Source: JBFXAN01 sp050184225 (GTDB lineage: Bacteria; Chloroflexota; Dehalococcoidia; CAUJGQ01). Taken from it: a DNA stretch of 35,155 nt. Below are positions 7,518 to 16,420 of this stretch, piece by piece. The stretch is taken from the NCBI GenBank assembly GCA_050184225.1, contig JBFXAN010000061.1, forward strand, positions 1 to 35,155, read 5' to 3'. Below the pieces are notes generated by a model, which worked only from the letters and a program-made list of their open reading frames with translations, searched no databases and was not told where the DNA came from. Numbering within the stretch: position 1 is the first letter of the stretch; each line of letters starts with the position of its first letter. Made by a program: the position numbers and the translations under genes.

Positions 7518-9176
7518 TCAGATGCCGCGGACGTGTGCCTCACGGGCGAAGTCGGACCATGGCCGAGTATTGAGGATATGCTGCGGCTCGGCCCAGCCGC
7601 GCTGGGCGACGTCGATCCCGCGCACCTGGTGGCTCAATTCGCCGGTGGCATGGGCGTCGGAGTCGATCGTCAGCTTGACGCCGCGACGCACGGCCTCACG
7701 CACCAGGACGTCGGGCAGGTCGAGGCGATCGGGCGGGCCGTCGATCTCAAGGAACTTGTCCTGACGCAGACATTCGTCAAAGACCGCATCCCAGTCGGTG
7801 TCGATGCCCTCGCGACGCAGCAGCAGGCGGCCGGTGGGATGGGCGATGCCGTTGATCGACGGGTGGCGCAACGCGGCCAGCAGCCGGCCGGTGATCACCT
7901 CGCGCGGTTGCCGGAAACCGGTGTGAATCGAAGCGAGGCAGAACTGGTGCATCGATAGCACGTCGTCCGGCACCTGGAGGCCGCCCTCGACGGTGATATT
8001 GACCTCCAATCCATTGACGATCTGAAGTTTTGGGAACAGACGACGGGCGGCATCGATCTCGCGGACACGTGCGATGAAGTCCATGTTCGGATACGAGTGG
8101 TCGGTGATGACGGCGTACTGGTGGCCGTGTGCCTGGATCGCTTCCAGCATGTCCAGCAGCGTGTCGCGGCCATCGCTCCAGCGGGTGTGCGTGTGGCAGT
8201 CGCCCCGGAGATCGTCGCCCGTGACCAGCGGCGGCAGTTCAACGGCCTCGAACTCTCCACGATCTTCACGCAGTTCGGGGGGCGGCACGGCCAAGCCCAG
8301 GGCACGATACACGGACGCCTCGTCGAGTGTTGGGACGGGGTTGTCCGCTTCGTCGAAGAGGCCATCCGGCGTCAAGCGAAGGCCGCGCTCGATCGCACGG
8401 TGCGCGAGCCGGCCGACGTGCGCCGCCGATCCGGTGAACCAGATCTGGGTGACGCCGTAGCGCTCCGGCGGCGCGAAGCGGACATCAACCGGCTGACCAC
8501 CGTGCAGCATCAACGAGGCAGCGTGATCGCCGTCCCGCGTGACGGACAAGACGGTGGGCAGACCTCGCAATGCGGCAAGGACCGGCTCGACCGCCTCCGT
8601 CGCGACGCCGAAGTTGAGGTCGCGCTGGGTGGCAGTGCGGCGGCGAAGGCTGCCCAGGACATCGGCCCGCACGACGCCCGCGAACCCGCACAGGGCAGCA
8701 AGGAGTGGTGCCGCGAGTGATTCGGCCACCGGCAGAAGCATCCGATCGGGACGGCGATTCAACTCGGCCAGGCCCGCGGCGATGCCGGCGAGTTGCTTCT
8801 CGCGGAACCCGGCGGCGACGAGGGTACCGGCCTCCAACCGCCGCTCCAGGTCTTCGAGGTCTTCGACTCCCGCCCGCGCGAGGTTCCAGGCCGTGACCTG
8901 TCCGACGCCGGGGATGCGGAGCAGCTCGAAGATCACCTCGGGAATGCCGGAGAGGAGGTCGTCCCAGTAGGCGACCCGGCCGGTGCGGAATAGTTCGTCG
9001 AGATGTTGCGCGATAGAGCCACCGACGCCGGCCACATTACGCAGCCGCCCCGCCTCCCACAGCCGCGCGAGTGAGTCTGGGTGCGTAGCCACGCCGCGGG
9101 CGGCACGATCGTAGGCCGCCGGCTGAAACCGATCGGCGCCGCGCATGCGCAGGGCGGCAGCGACGTCCTTGAGCAT
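7518..9176 (-). CDS. polX: PolX-type DNA polymerase/PHP-domain protein with altered polymerase site
   Basis: Family X polymerase with a C-terminal PHP phosphoesterase domain (usually about 570 aa; 552 from this ATG). Two helix-hairpin-helix segments (LRNVAGVGGSI; LLRIPGVGQVTA) bind DNA. The palm has GSLRRRTATQRDLN and QPVDVRF; the usual metal-binding D-x-D reads Asp186-Leu-Asn188, so the second Asp is replaced. The PHP domain from about residue 324 looks intact: DCHTHTRWSDG (His328, His330), ITDHS, GLEVN, SIHTGF, AHPTGR and DSDAH. 3'-5' exonuclease or AP-endonuclease activity may therefore persist while nucleotide transfer is doubtful. The frame continues upstream of this ATG to CTG 9209 with LPSFTNDEIAG, which matches the family's normal N-terminus. 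The true start may therefore be lost or non-standard. Confidence 0.88.
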   Translation of the reverse strand: MLKDVAAALRMRGADRFQPAAYDRAARGVATHPDSLARLWEAGRLRNVAGVGGSIAQHLDELFRTGRVAYWDDLLSGIPEVIFELLRIPGVGQVTAWNLARAGVEDLEDLERRLEAGTLVAAGFREKQLAGIAAGLAELNRRPDRMLLPVAESLAAPLLAALCGFAGVVRADVLGSLRRRTATQRDLNFGVATEAVEPVLAALRGLPTVLSVTRDGDHAASLMLHGGQPVDVRFAPPERYGVTQIWFTGSAAHVGRLAHRAIERGLRLTPDGLFDEADNPVPTLDEASVYRALGLAVPPPELREDRGEFEAVELPPLVTGDDLRGDCHTHTRWSDGRDTLLDMLEAIQAHGHQYAVITDHSYPNMDFIARVREIDAARRLFPKLQIVNGLEVNITVEGGLQVPDDVLSMHQFCLASIHTGFRQPREVITGRLLAALRHPSINGIAHPTGRLLLRREGIDTDWDAVFDECLRQDKFLEIDGPPDRLDLPDVLVREAVRRGVKLTIDSDAHATGELSHQVRGIDVAQRGWAEPQHILNTRPWSDFAREAHVRGI

Positions 9177-9210
9177 GCCGGCGATCTCGTCGTTGGTGAA
9201 GGAAGGCAGA

Positions 9211-9369
9211 CCTAACCCCCCGGCCCCCTTCCCTCGCAGGGAAGGGGGAGTTCTGGTTTACCAGGGCTGACAGTATCTTCTCGGTTCTGCGTGGCGAAGT
9301 GAAGATCGTTCTACCACGGTTGCGTTAGGCACCCCCTTCCTTGCGAGGGAAGGGGGCCGGGGGGTTAGG
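9211..9369. repeat. Long inverted repeat, 40-bp arms, between polX and the IS
   Basis: The left arm 9211-9250 (CCTAACCCCCCGGCCCCCTT...) and right arm 9330-9369 are near-perfect inverted copies, with a few mismatches and about 79 bases between. The left arm abuts the polX 5' end. The right arm ends at the base just before the target duplication of the IS. The arms themselves contain a smaller hairpin (CCCTTCCCTCGC / GGGAAGGGGG). Confidence 0.85.
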
Positions 9370-9378
9370 CATCCTCGT
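9370..9378. repeat. IS target-site duplication, left copy
   Basis: CATCCTCGT is repeated exactly at 10866-10874 on the other side of the element. A nine-base direct duplication directly abutting both terminal inverted repeats is the footprint of transposition. Confidence 0.9.
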
Positions 9379-10865
9379 GGGTCCGGCGGGTTAGTGTGGC
9401 CCGGTAGCGGAGGACGGGCCGACGGACAGGGGACGAGCGGAGGCGGAGCGGGCGCGGAGAGCGAGCATGGCGGCGGCGGCGCGGCAGGACCAGCGCTGTC
9501 CGGGCCGCTTCATCCGGTGCTGGACGACATGCTTGGCCGCGGATTCCACCGCGCCCGAGCCGATCGGCAGCCCCTGCTCGGCGATGGCTGGGTAGTGCAT
9601 GTGGGCCGCATTGGTGGCGAAGTAGCCCCGCGCCAACCGCAGGAGTTCGGCTGCCTCAGTCGTCGCGGCGGTGGTCTGCGCCAGCGCCGCCCGCACCGGC
9701 CCGGCCCCGCGCTTCCGTAATTCCGCGATCCGCGTCTGGGCCCACACGGTCGCGTCGGCCGATCCGACGCCATACCGCGTGTGGGCGACACTCCAGAGAT
9801 GCTCCGCGGCATGATAGAAATCGACCACCTCCGTCCGCTCGCCGAAGTAGTCGCCGGCCAGATTCCAGATCCAGGGCGCGCCATCGCCGACGACGTGCAC
9901 CGGTCGCAGCACGGCCAGTCCCGGTCGGGTGAGCGGCCCTTCCCAGCGCACCACGCTGAGCGCCCCGCGCCGCGCCGCCTCTGCCAGCAGCCGCGGACCG
10001 AACGCCTCGGCCGGCTCCCGCGCCGCGATGTAGCTGGCGGCCGTGACTTCCCCATCGCGCACCCCGCCCACGACGCCGACCTTGACCTCATGCCAGCCGT
10101 CGACGTAGCGCACCATCGCCCCATCCGCTTCGACCACCAGCGTCCCCGGCGCCGCCGCCACGCACTCCGCGGCTTCACCGGTCGCCTGCACGTGAGCGAT
10201 GGCGGCCGTCTCGGCGGCGGCGACTGCCTCCCCGACCGCCGTCGTGTGCTCCCGGATCGTATCCATGCCGACCACTAGCCCGGTTAACTCGGTCAACAGG
10301 GCGGCGGCTTCACGCTGGGTGGTGGCGACATTGAGCCGCACCAGCCACGCCTCCAAGGCGGTGCTGACCCGGGCGCGCGGCGCGAGAGCGAGCGTCGCAT
10401 CGGCGGGACTGAAGCCGTGGTGGCACGGCGCACACTGGTACCAGGGACGGCGGAGCCGGAGGGGCCGCAGGTGGTCTGCACCGTCCGGGGCCGCCCGCCG
10501 CGCGAGCGCACACGCCGATCACAGCGGGGACAGCGCCGCGCGACAGTGGCGAGGCCGGCGTCCAGGTCATGCGTGGCCAGGGACACGACCGCGCCGAGCA
10601 ACCCGGGGAGGGCGGCCTGCACCGCCGCGCGCACCGCCTGTTCATGCGCGGCGAGCGTCCCGTCCGAGTGCGCTCGCGCCGCGGCGGCCAGGGCCGCGCC
10701 GAGCGCCTCGACCTGTGTGAGAATAGCGAGGGGAAGGGACTGGCGCATCACGACCTTCCTCCGGCCGCTCGACGTGCCCGCGTCGGCGGCCTTCGTCTTG
10801 GTCGCACCACACAGCCATCCCACCGCCTGCTGTCATCCACTCACGCACAGAAACCCGCCGGACCC
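9379..10865 (-). mobile_element. Complete ISKra4-family insertion sequence (1487 bp)
   Basis: The ends are inverted repeats. The left end reads GGGTCCGGCGGGTTAGTGTG from 9379. The reverse complement of the right end reads GGGTCCGGCGGGTTTCTGTG, ending at 10865: 14 bases identical, 18 of the first 20 in all. The exact 9-bp duplication CATCCTCGT flanks both sides. The single gene inside is an ISKra4-type transposase on the minus strand. The intact ends and duplication imply a fairly recent insertion, about 100 bp upstream of the SDR gene at 10976. Confidence 0.92.
9391..10748 (-). pseudogene. ISKra4-family transposase, frameshifted
   Basis: Two frames together give one transposase of about 451 residues. 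The first runs from ATG 10748 (SD GGAGGAAGG) through a helical N-terminus and the first zinc-ribbon knuckle RCPRCDRRVRSRGG. The second resumes with RRPWYQCAPCHHGFSP, the other knuckle, and continues with VEADGAMV, VVGDGAPWIWNLAGDYF, FYHAAEHLW and GSGAVESAAKHVVQHRMK, the DDE-type core and C-terminal signature. The junction is at the four-base G run 10461-10464 (C4 on the coding strand). Either one C was lost, or a -1 slip on C-CCC joins the frames. With no restoration the product would be truncated. Confidence 0.88.
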
Positions 10866-10874
10866 CATCCTCGT
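10866..10874. repeat. IS target-site duplication, right copy
   Basis: CATCCTCGT, identical to 9370-9378. It immediately follows the right terminal inverted repeat. Confidence 0.9.
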
Positions 10875-10975
10875 GCTTGCCCATACATCGCGCACGCGCA
10901 AGACTACTCTCGCCGGGTGGCAGGCATGCAGGCCGGGGGCCGCGTGACCGGCGGATGAGAGAGGAGATACGAACG

Positions 10976-11839
10976 ATGGGAAAGCTTGACGGCAAGGTCG
11001 TGATCGTCACGGGCGCGAGCCGGGGCATCGGCGCGGATATCGCCCGGCTGTTTGCGGAAGAGGGCGGCAAGGTGATCGCGGCGGCGCGGACGCTGCGCGA
11101 GGGGGACCATCCGCTGGAGGGTTCCCTGCAGCATACAGTTGGATTGATCAAGGACGCAGGCGGCGAAGCGACGGCGGTTGCGGTCGATATCTCGCAGCCG
11201 GAGGAGTGCGACAAGCTGGTCCAGGCGGCGCGCGAGACCTATGGTCCCGTCGATGTCCTCGTCAACAACGCGGCGCTGACCTATTTCATTCCGATCAAGG
11301 ACTATCCGCTCAACCGCTGGATGCGCTCCTGGGCGGTGAATTTCCATGCGCCGTTCATCCTGAGCCGGCTGGCGCTCGAGGACATGCTCCCGCGCAAGTC
11401 GGGCAGCATCGTCAACATCTCCTCCGGTGCGGCGATCGGACCGGGGCGCGGCCCGTATGATCCGGAGGCGCGCGTCGGCGGCGGTACCTGCTACGGCGCG
11501 GAGAAGGCAGCGCTGGAGCGTTTCACCCAGGGTCTGGCGCAGGAGGTCTATCCGGACGGCATCTCTGTCACCTGCGTGTCGCCGTCCCAGGTCGTGCCGA
11601 CGCCGGGAACGGTCTTCCACAAGCTGGTCTCCGGCATGGACGACCCGCGCGGTGAGCCGCCGATCCTGATGGCGAAGTCGGCGCTGCTGCTGGCGACCGA
11701 GCCGCTGGACAAGGTGACGGGCCGTGTCACCTATAGCCAGCAGATCCTGAATGAGTTCAAGTGGGACGTCGACGGCTACCAGTATCGCGGCACCGGCGTC
11801 GATGCCGAGCGCAAGGGGAGCGGCTACAGCCTCGTTTAG
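10976..11839 (+). CDS. Short-chain dehydrogenase/reductase (SDR)
   Basis: NAD(P)-dependent oxidoreductase of the classical SDR fold, 287 residues, cytoplasmic. The cofactor motif TGASRGIG is at about residues 12-19, NNAA about 94-97, the catalytic Ser in IVNISSG, and YGAEK supplies the Tyr-x3-Lys pair. An insertion after the Ser (GPGRGPYDPEARVGGG) and a long C-terminal tail (NEFKWDVDGYQYRGTG) separate it from the two other SDRs in the window and may shape a specific pocket. The substrate is unknown. The frame is open back to 10877, but ATG 10976 has GAGAGGAGA upstream. The IS ends about 100 bp upstream, so native upstream control could have been disturbed. Confidence 0.88.
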   Translation: MGKLDGKVVIVTGASRGIGADIARLFAEEGGKVIAAARTLREGDHPLEGSLQHTVGLIKDAGGEATAVAVDISQPEECDKLVQAARETYGPVDVLVNNAALTYFIPIKDYPLNRWMRSWAVNFHAPFILSRLALEDMLPRKSGSIVNISSGAAIGPGRGPYDPEARVGGGTCYGAEKAALERFTQGLAQEVYPDGISVTCVSPSQVVPTPGTVFHKLVSGMDDPRGEPPILMAKSALLLATEPLDKVTGRVTYSQQILNEFKWDVDGYQYRGTGVDAERKGSGYSLV

Positions 11840-11852
11840 GCTAATACGATAG

Positions 11853-11883
11853 GTGCGCCCGTCCCATCAATGGACGGGCGCAC
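11853..11883. terminator. Hairpin between convergent SDR and SNF2 genes
   Basis: A perfect 12-bp stem GTGCGCCCGTCC / GGACGGGCGCAC with a seven-base loop lies 13 bases after the SDR stop and before the end of the convergent helicase gene. There is no T-run, so termination strength is uncertain. Its placement suits a bidirectional terminator. Confidence 0.6.
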
Positions 11884-11967
11884 ACCATCAATGCGACTCC
11901 CCCGCCACCAAGTCCAGACACTGGTTACTATCGATCTCATCCCTGGCGCTTGAATGCGGCACGGCGG

Positions 11968-14900
11968 TCATGACCCCGAGTCAAAGCGAAACCAAGCGAT
12001 GGCGATGCACTCAATCGATCCCAACGGTTCCGGCATTTCATCGAGTTCGCGGCATTTGCTTTGATATTCGGCCGTCAGCGACCGGATCTCTCCCTCATGC
12101 ATCCGACGGATGCGCGCGTCAGTTGCGCGCTCCAGCATCGCACGTTTGCGGTCGAGCCGGATTTCGAAGTGGCGATCGAGCGCTGCGCGACGGGCGGCAA
12201 GCCGAGCCTGCTGCGCTGCGGCTGCAAGCTGAACAGCTTCGACTCGACAGTCGTCGGCGTAGCAGAAGGCTACGTCCTGTATGAGCCGTATCCCCTCATA
12301 CACTGGTTCAGTGGCAATAGTTTCGCTGACGGCATGAACCAGTTGCCCGAGGAGTTGCTCGCCGACGGTAGGCAACACCTCACCTACCCGCGGATCGATG
12401 GCAACAGGCAACATCGTAACCTGTCGCTCCGCGCCCGAAACCTCCAATCGGTACAGGAAGAACGCCGCAGATGGAGGCCACCCCGATCGAGCAGGAAGAC
12501 AAAGCGTGGCGACCCGCTCCTCAGACGACGACAATGGTTGCCGTCGTGCGTCCTCCAACGCGACTCGAACAATTGGGTGTGCCACGTCGATGAATGAAGC
12601 CCCCTCCCGCTGTTGTGCCCGCTCGCTGTCGAAGGTGACCCACACAACAGCCCGGTCTTGGAGTTTTTGAAGCAATTTACCGACCTGCGGATCGGAGCGG
12701 CCCTCTCGGCGCATCCAGTCGTAGATGCGCCCGATCGTGTCCGGAGAGAGGTGAAGCTCGAAGAACCCGCGGTGACCAGACCGTGGCTGAATTGAATCCG
12801 CGCCAAGCGGGCTCTCCTTGAGCCAGCACGACACCAGAGCTTCGAGTTCAGCGGCGCTTACGTATCGACCGGACTCGCGCGCACTGTCGATCTGTTGCCG
12901 GATCAGATCGCCCTGCCCGAAGAGCTCGGCGCGTGATGCTTCGAGATCTTGGTAACTGAGTCGCAGGCGCTCGATCCGTGTCAACGCTTCGTCGACCTTG
13001 CGCCGCTCTTCTTCTTCCGATAGCCGCCCATCCAACACTTGCGTCTGGAGATCCTGGACGACCGGACCGAGGATCGGTTCCAGTTCGCCGATCGATTCCT
13101 CGAAGACGCGGATCCGACCGTACAGCCGGTCGAGGATCCGCGTGTCAATTGTCTCGTCCGTGAAGAGGGAAATGACCGTCACGACGGGGGCCGGCTGACC
13201 GAACCGGTCGATGCGCCCGATGCGCTGCTCAACGCGCATCGGGTTCCACGGCAAATCATAGTTGACTACCGTATCGCAGAACTGAAAGTCGAGACCTTCC
13301 GATCCCACCTCCGTGCTGAGGAGAACCCGAGCGGCAGGGTCATCCTCAAAGCGTTTCACGATCCGCGCCCGATCTTCGGGGCGGTCATCACCGGAGATCT
13401 TGTAGACGGCGATATCAGCGGCCCGAAGCATCTCAGCGAGGTGCCGTAGTGTGCCCTTGAAGAAGGTGAAGACCAATACCTTGCGATCCGGCCGGCCAGC
13501 AACGAGGTCGCGCACAATTTGCAAGAATCGCTCGCCTTTTGAGTCGCGCACCCCAAGCGATCGGGCCGCCGACTGCACCTCGACCCGCCGCTGCGCCAGC
13601 ACGGAGGTTGCTAACGGAAAGGGTGTGAATGAAACCGGCCCGCGTGACGACGCCGGGTCCGGGTCACTTGACTCGACGTCGGACGAGACGGGTTCGTCGG
13701 CCAGGAGCGCCGGGAGCGCGTTCCGCGCCGCGATCAGCGAACTGGCGGCTTGCCGCTCTCGCATGCTCACGGCCCAGGTGGAAGGCGCTCCTCCACTGCG
13801 AACGGCAGCGACGGCCCGCAGATAACCAACCCAGGCATCGTAGAAAGCCTGCTCTTCCGGGGAGAGTGGTACATGAACCACCTGCGACCTGCGTCGTGCC
13901 GCATCTTCGACCTCACGCTTGCGCGTGCGCGTATAGTACGGCGCGAGCGTATGCACGCGCTGAAGATCGCGCGTCAGCTCGGCGGCGGCGGCGGCGGTGA
14001 GCGGCTCGGTCTCCAATCGTGCGATGCACGACAGAAAGAGCTGATTGTCGCGGAAGGCGGATGCCATGTCGGTGGTGAGTACCTCGCGCAGGTCCGCGGC
14101 AACCGCTCGGCCATCGCACGGCTGTCGCGCCAGCGCAGCCAATGCCTGATTGATGTAGCGATTGGGTTCCAGTATGGCGTCGAGTGTATCGATCGACGTC
14201 CGCTCGAACTGCGATGGCTCGATCAGGCGGAGCAGGCTCAGCAGATCGTCGCGACCAGTTTGAACCGGAGTTGCGGAGAGCAGCAACAGGTGCTCGGATT
14301 GCTCCGATAGGACTTCGCCGAGCCCATAGCTCGCCGTCGAGCGGTTGCGCAGATGATGCGCTTCATCGACCACGACCAGGTCAAAGTGGATGCCGGTTTC
14401 GGTGAGCACATCCTGAAGCTCATCCCGGCGCAACCCCTCCAACGATGCTATGCCAAAGAACTCCGGCCAAGAGCCCAGCTCGACGTCACGCCGAATTGCG
14501 CGGATGTCCTTCGCCTCGATCTGCCGAAACTGTAGGCCGAAGCGGAGTTTCATCTCGCTCTCCCACTTCTGCCGTAGGTTCGCCGGGCAGACCACGAGCA
14601 CCCGCTTAATTGAGCCACGGGCGAGCAGTTCCTTGAGGATCAGACCAGCTTCAATCGTCTTGCCAAGCCCAACTTCGTCGGCGATCAACATGCCGTGCGG
14701 TAGCGTCTGGATGAATTTCAGCACCGGTTGGAACTGATAGACGAGGAATCGCGTTCTCGACGCCCCAATTGAATACAGTACGTCTGTGAACCGATGGGAA
14801 AGCTTTTGCACCGCGATGTCACGAAGAAACCGTCGGTGCCCCATGCCATAGGTCGGCGGAGGCGGCCGCTGAAGGTCCGCGGCGGGCACCCAAACAATCT

Positions 14901-15210
14901 GGTTCGCGCTGAAGAAGATCTGATAGCTGTGGCCACTTGAACCAGCTCTTGGACCGTCAACGATCGCTCCGGGCTCATGGGGAAATCCCTGACGGATGAC
15001 CGTCTCTCCGAGGGAGAAGGCGAGGGATTGCTTTGTAGAAGTCGCTTGCATGGAGGGATGCGAGTTCCCGCTATGCTGACGAATCCACAACTCTGCTTCG
15101 GCACGAGTGTCACGTCGTGCTCGTACGGTCGCCCCTTCATAAACCAAGTAGAACGTGTCCCCGTTCAAGTCAACGTCCGCATGAATCCGAAAATGCTCGT
15201 CACTCGTCAT
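11968..15210 (-). CDS. SNF2/RapA-like helicase (1080 aa), solitary
   Basis: Superfamily 2 ATPase of the SNF2/HepA group. An N-terminal part (about 65-115: GETVIRQGFPHEPGAIVDG..) looks like a small beta-barrel. Then come Walker A DEVGLGKT (178-185), DEAH (282-285) and SATP (312-315). After a long insert the C-terminal helicase lobe has KVLVFTFF, LLSTEVGSEGLDFQF and the arginine-finger motif QRIGRIDRFGQ. The last about 350 residues are helical and charged. Such proteins remodel nucleic-acid/protein complexes; relatives include RapA and the DISARM helicase DrmD. No methylase, nuclease or drm genes are adjacent, so a defence role is only a possibility. The sequence looks less GC-rich than its neighbours, suggesting acquisition. 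Start: ATG with GAGGTGG upstream. Confidence 0.88.
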   Translation of the reverse strand: MTSDEHFRIHADVDLNGDTFYLVYEGATVRARRDTRAEAELWIRQHSGNSHPSMQATSTKQSLAFSLGETVIRQGFPHEPGAIVDGPRAGSSGHSYQIFFSANQIVWVPAADLQRPPPPTYGMGHRRFLRDIAVQKLSHRFTDVLYSIGASRTRFLVYQFQPVLKFIQTLPHGMLIADEVGLGKTIEAGLILKELLARGSIKRVLVVCPANLRQKWESEMKLRFGLQFRQIEAKDIRAIRRDVELGSWPEFFGIASLEGLRRDELQDVLTETGIHFDLVVVDEAHHLRNRSTASYGLGEVLSEQSEHLLLLSATPVQTGRDDLLSLLRLIEPSQFERTSIDTLDAILEPNRYINQALAALARQPCDGRAVAADLREVLTTDMASAFRDNQLFLSCIARLETEPLTAAAAAELTRDLQRVHTLAPYYTRTRKREVEDAARRRSQVVHVPLSPEEQAFYDAWVGYLRAVAAVRSGGAPSTWAVSMRERQAASSLIAARNALPALLADEPVSSDVESSDPDPASSRGPVSFTPFPLATSVLAQRRVEVQSAARSLGVRDSKGERFLQIVRDLVAGRPDRKVLVFTFFKGTLRHLAEMLRAADIAVYKISGDDRPEDRARIVKRFEDDPAARVLLSTEVGSEGLDFQFCDTVVNYDLPWNPMRVEQRIGRIDRFGQPAPVVTVISLFTDETIDTRILDRLYGRIRVFEESIGELEPILGPVVQDLQTQVLDGRLSEEEERRKVDEALTRIERLRLSYQDLEASRAELFGQGDLIRQQIDSARESGRYVSAAELEALVSCWLKESPLGADSIQPRSGHRGFFELHLSPDTIGRIYDWMRREGRSDPQVGKLLQKLQDRAVVWVTFDSERAQQREGASFIDVAHPIVRVALEDARRQPLSSSEERVATLCLPARSGWPPSAAFFLYRLEVSGAERQVTMLPVAIDPRVGEVLPTVGEQLLGQLVHAVSETIATEPVYEGIRLIQDVAFCYADDCRVEAVQLAAAAQQARLAARRAALDRHFEIRLDRKRAMLERATDARIRRMHEGEIRSLTAEYQSKCRELDEMPEPLGSIECIAIAWFRFDSGS

Positions 15211-15516
15211 GTACCCACCTCGCCGCGTTCACAATCAGGGATTGCATCAAGAAGGACCGAATCACCCGCTCTAGCATGTTCCAGTGAAATGCAGAAAGGT
15301 CGACACGGGGGCTTTCCGCCGGTGAGACGTGGGCGGCGACTCGCATCGCGGCATTGACGTCGCCCCCAACTTTCAGGGTTCGTCCGGTCGAAGCCTTATC
15401 ACGAATTGCTTGGTTGGGGTTGTCGTCGAGGACGGATGTGGCACAGTCGGGCTGGCGCGGTCCAACAACTCGGGACAGAAGCCCGTCTATGTCAACTGGT
15501 GGGCCGCGTCTTAAGC
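15198..15516 (-). other. Gap upstream of the SNF2 gene; open frame of doubtful coding value
   Basis: The 313 bases between the SNF2 start and the crotonase stop hold no recognised gene. On the minus strand a frame stays open for about 105 codons and ends ...RWVHDE at a TGA overlapping the first codons of the SNF2 gene, as an upstream operon partner would. Its only ATGs lie late (about 45 codons from the end) and no family is recognised. It could be a decayed partner gene or leader, or chance in GC-rich DNA. No convincing promoter was found. Confidence 0.25.
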
Positions 15517-15523
15517 CTTACAG

Positions 15524-16279
15524 CTAAAGTACTGAAAAATCGGCGGGCCGCTTCTCCCGAAACGCCGCCACTGCTTCACGGTTGGCCGGACCGCCGCTGA
15601 GGCGGCGCAGGCTCTGGTTCTCGTCGTGGTTGGCCGTGTGCATGGCCTCTCGGTGCGGCGCGACGAGGAGACTCTTGGTCTCTAGCAGTGAGGTCATCGG
15701 TAATCTGGACAGGTTGCGGGCGTGATCGAGCACCCGATCGAGGAATCCCTCGTCGGGATATACGTCGAGGACAAGGCGATCCGCCTTGCACTGTGCCGCC
15801 GACCACCACTCTGCTCCCAGGAGGAAGCGTGACGCCGCCTGCGGCCCCATGATCCTGGGGAAGGTATACGTGCTTGCACCTTCCGCGGTCAGACCGAGCG
15901 CTGAGAAGGGACAGCGGAGGCGGGCGCTCTCGGCCATGAAAGCCATGTCTGCCAGCCCGACAACGGTCGCGCCCCAACCGACGCCGACACCGTTGACCGC
16001 GACGACGAAGGGTTTGGGAAAGTCGATGACGATTTCGACCAGGCCACGAAATCCGTACCGATAGGTGCGGCCGGAGTTGGATTGGCCGCTGAGATCGGCG
16101 CCCGCCGAAAACGCCCGGCCGGCGCCGGTCAAGACCACAACCTTGGTGGCGGGATCCGTTTGTGCTTCGACCATCCGTTCGGCCATCAGTTCGAACTGAT
16201 CGGCATTGAATGCGTTGAGCACGGCAGGGCGATCGAGTGTCAGGAGTCGGACGCCATCCTGGAGGTCAGATCGAATCAC
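15524..16279 (-). CDS. Enoyl-CoA hydratase/isomerase family protein
   Basis: Crotonase-fold protein of 251 residues. The oxyanion-hole strands are visible as GRAFSAGADL (about 54-62) and NGVGVGWGAT (about 96-104). Only one of the two usual catalytic acids is seen, Glu133 in LTAEGASTYTFPR. The position of the other Glu in hydratases is Thr (GWGAT). A single Glu is the pattern of enoyl-CoA isomerases and other crotonases, so hydration is not assured. The start is GTG 16279, preceded by AAGGAAG. It may belong with the acyl-CoA genes to its right but is separated by 141 bases containing a hairpin. Confidence 0.85.
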   Translation of the reverse strand: MIRSDLQDGVRLLTLDRPAVLNAFNADQFELMAERMVEAQTDPATKVVVLTGAGRAFSAGADLSGQSNSGRTYRYGFRGLVEIVIDFPKPFVVAVNGVGVGWGATVVGLADMAFMAESARLRCPFSALGLTAEGASTYTFPRIMGPQAASRFLLGAEWWSAAQCKADRLVLDVYPDEGFLDRVLDHARNLSRLPMTSLLETKSLLVAPHREAMHTANHDENQSLRRLSGGPANREAVAAFREKRPADFSVL

Positions 16280-16326
16280 TGCTCTTCCTTGTCCTCAATC
16301 GGCACGAATACGCTTGGGGAAGTTGG

Positions 16327-16373
16327 CAACCCCAATCGTCGCACGGCGGTGAAACGCTCGATGATTGGGGTTG
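16327..16373. terminator. Hairpin between SDR and crotonase genes
   Basis: CAACCCCAATC (16327-16337) pairs perfectly with GATTGGGGTTG (16363-16373). The stem extends imperfectly inward (GTCG / CGAT). It lies about 48 bases past the stop of the minus-strand SDR. It could terminate that transcript or be another member of the intergenic repeat class. Confidence 0.5.
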
Positions 16374-16420
16374 TAATGCAACTGATGATAACCAACGATC
16401 GGTGACATGGCCTCGTGAAG

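Noticed and set aside
11968..15210. A full DISARM defence locus
   Set aside because: Only a helicase resembling one component is present. No methylase, DrmA, DrmB or PLD-type gene lies on either side.
15329..15514. A 61-codon frame on the plus strand
   Set aside because: No ribosome site, no recognisable family, and composition like non-coding DNA; listed only as gap content.
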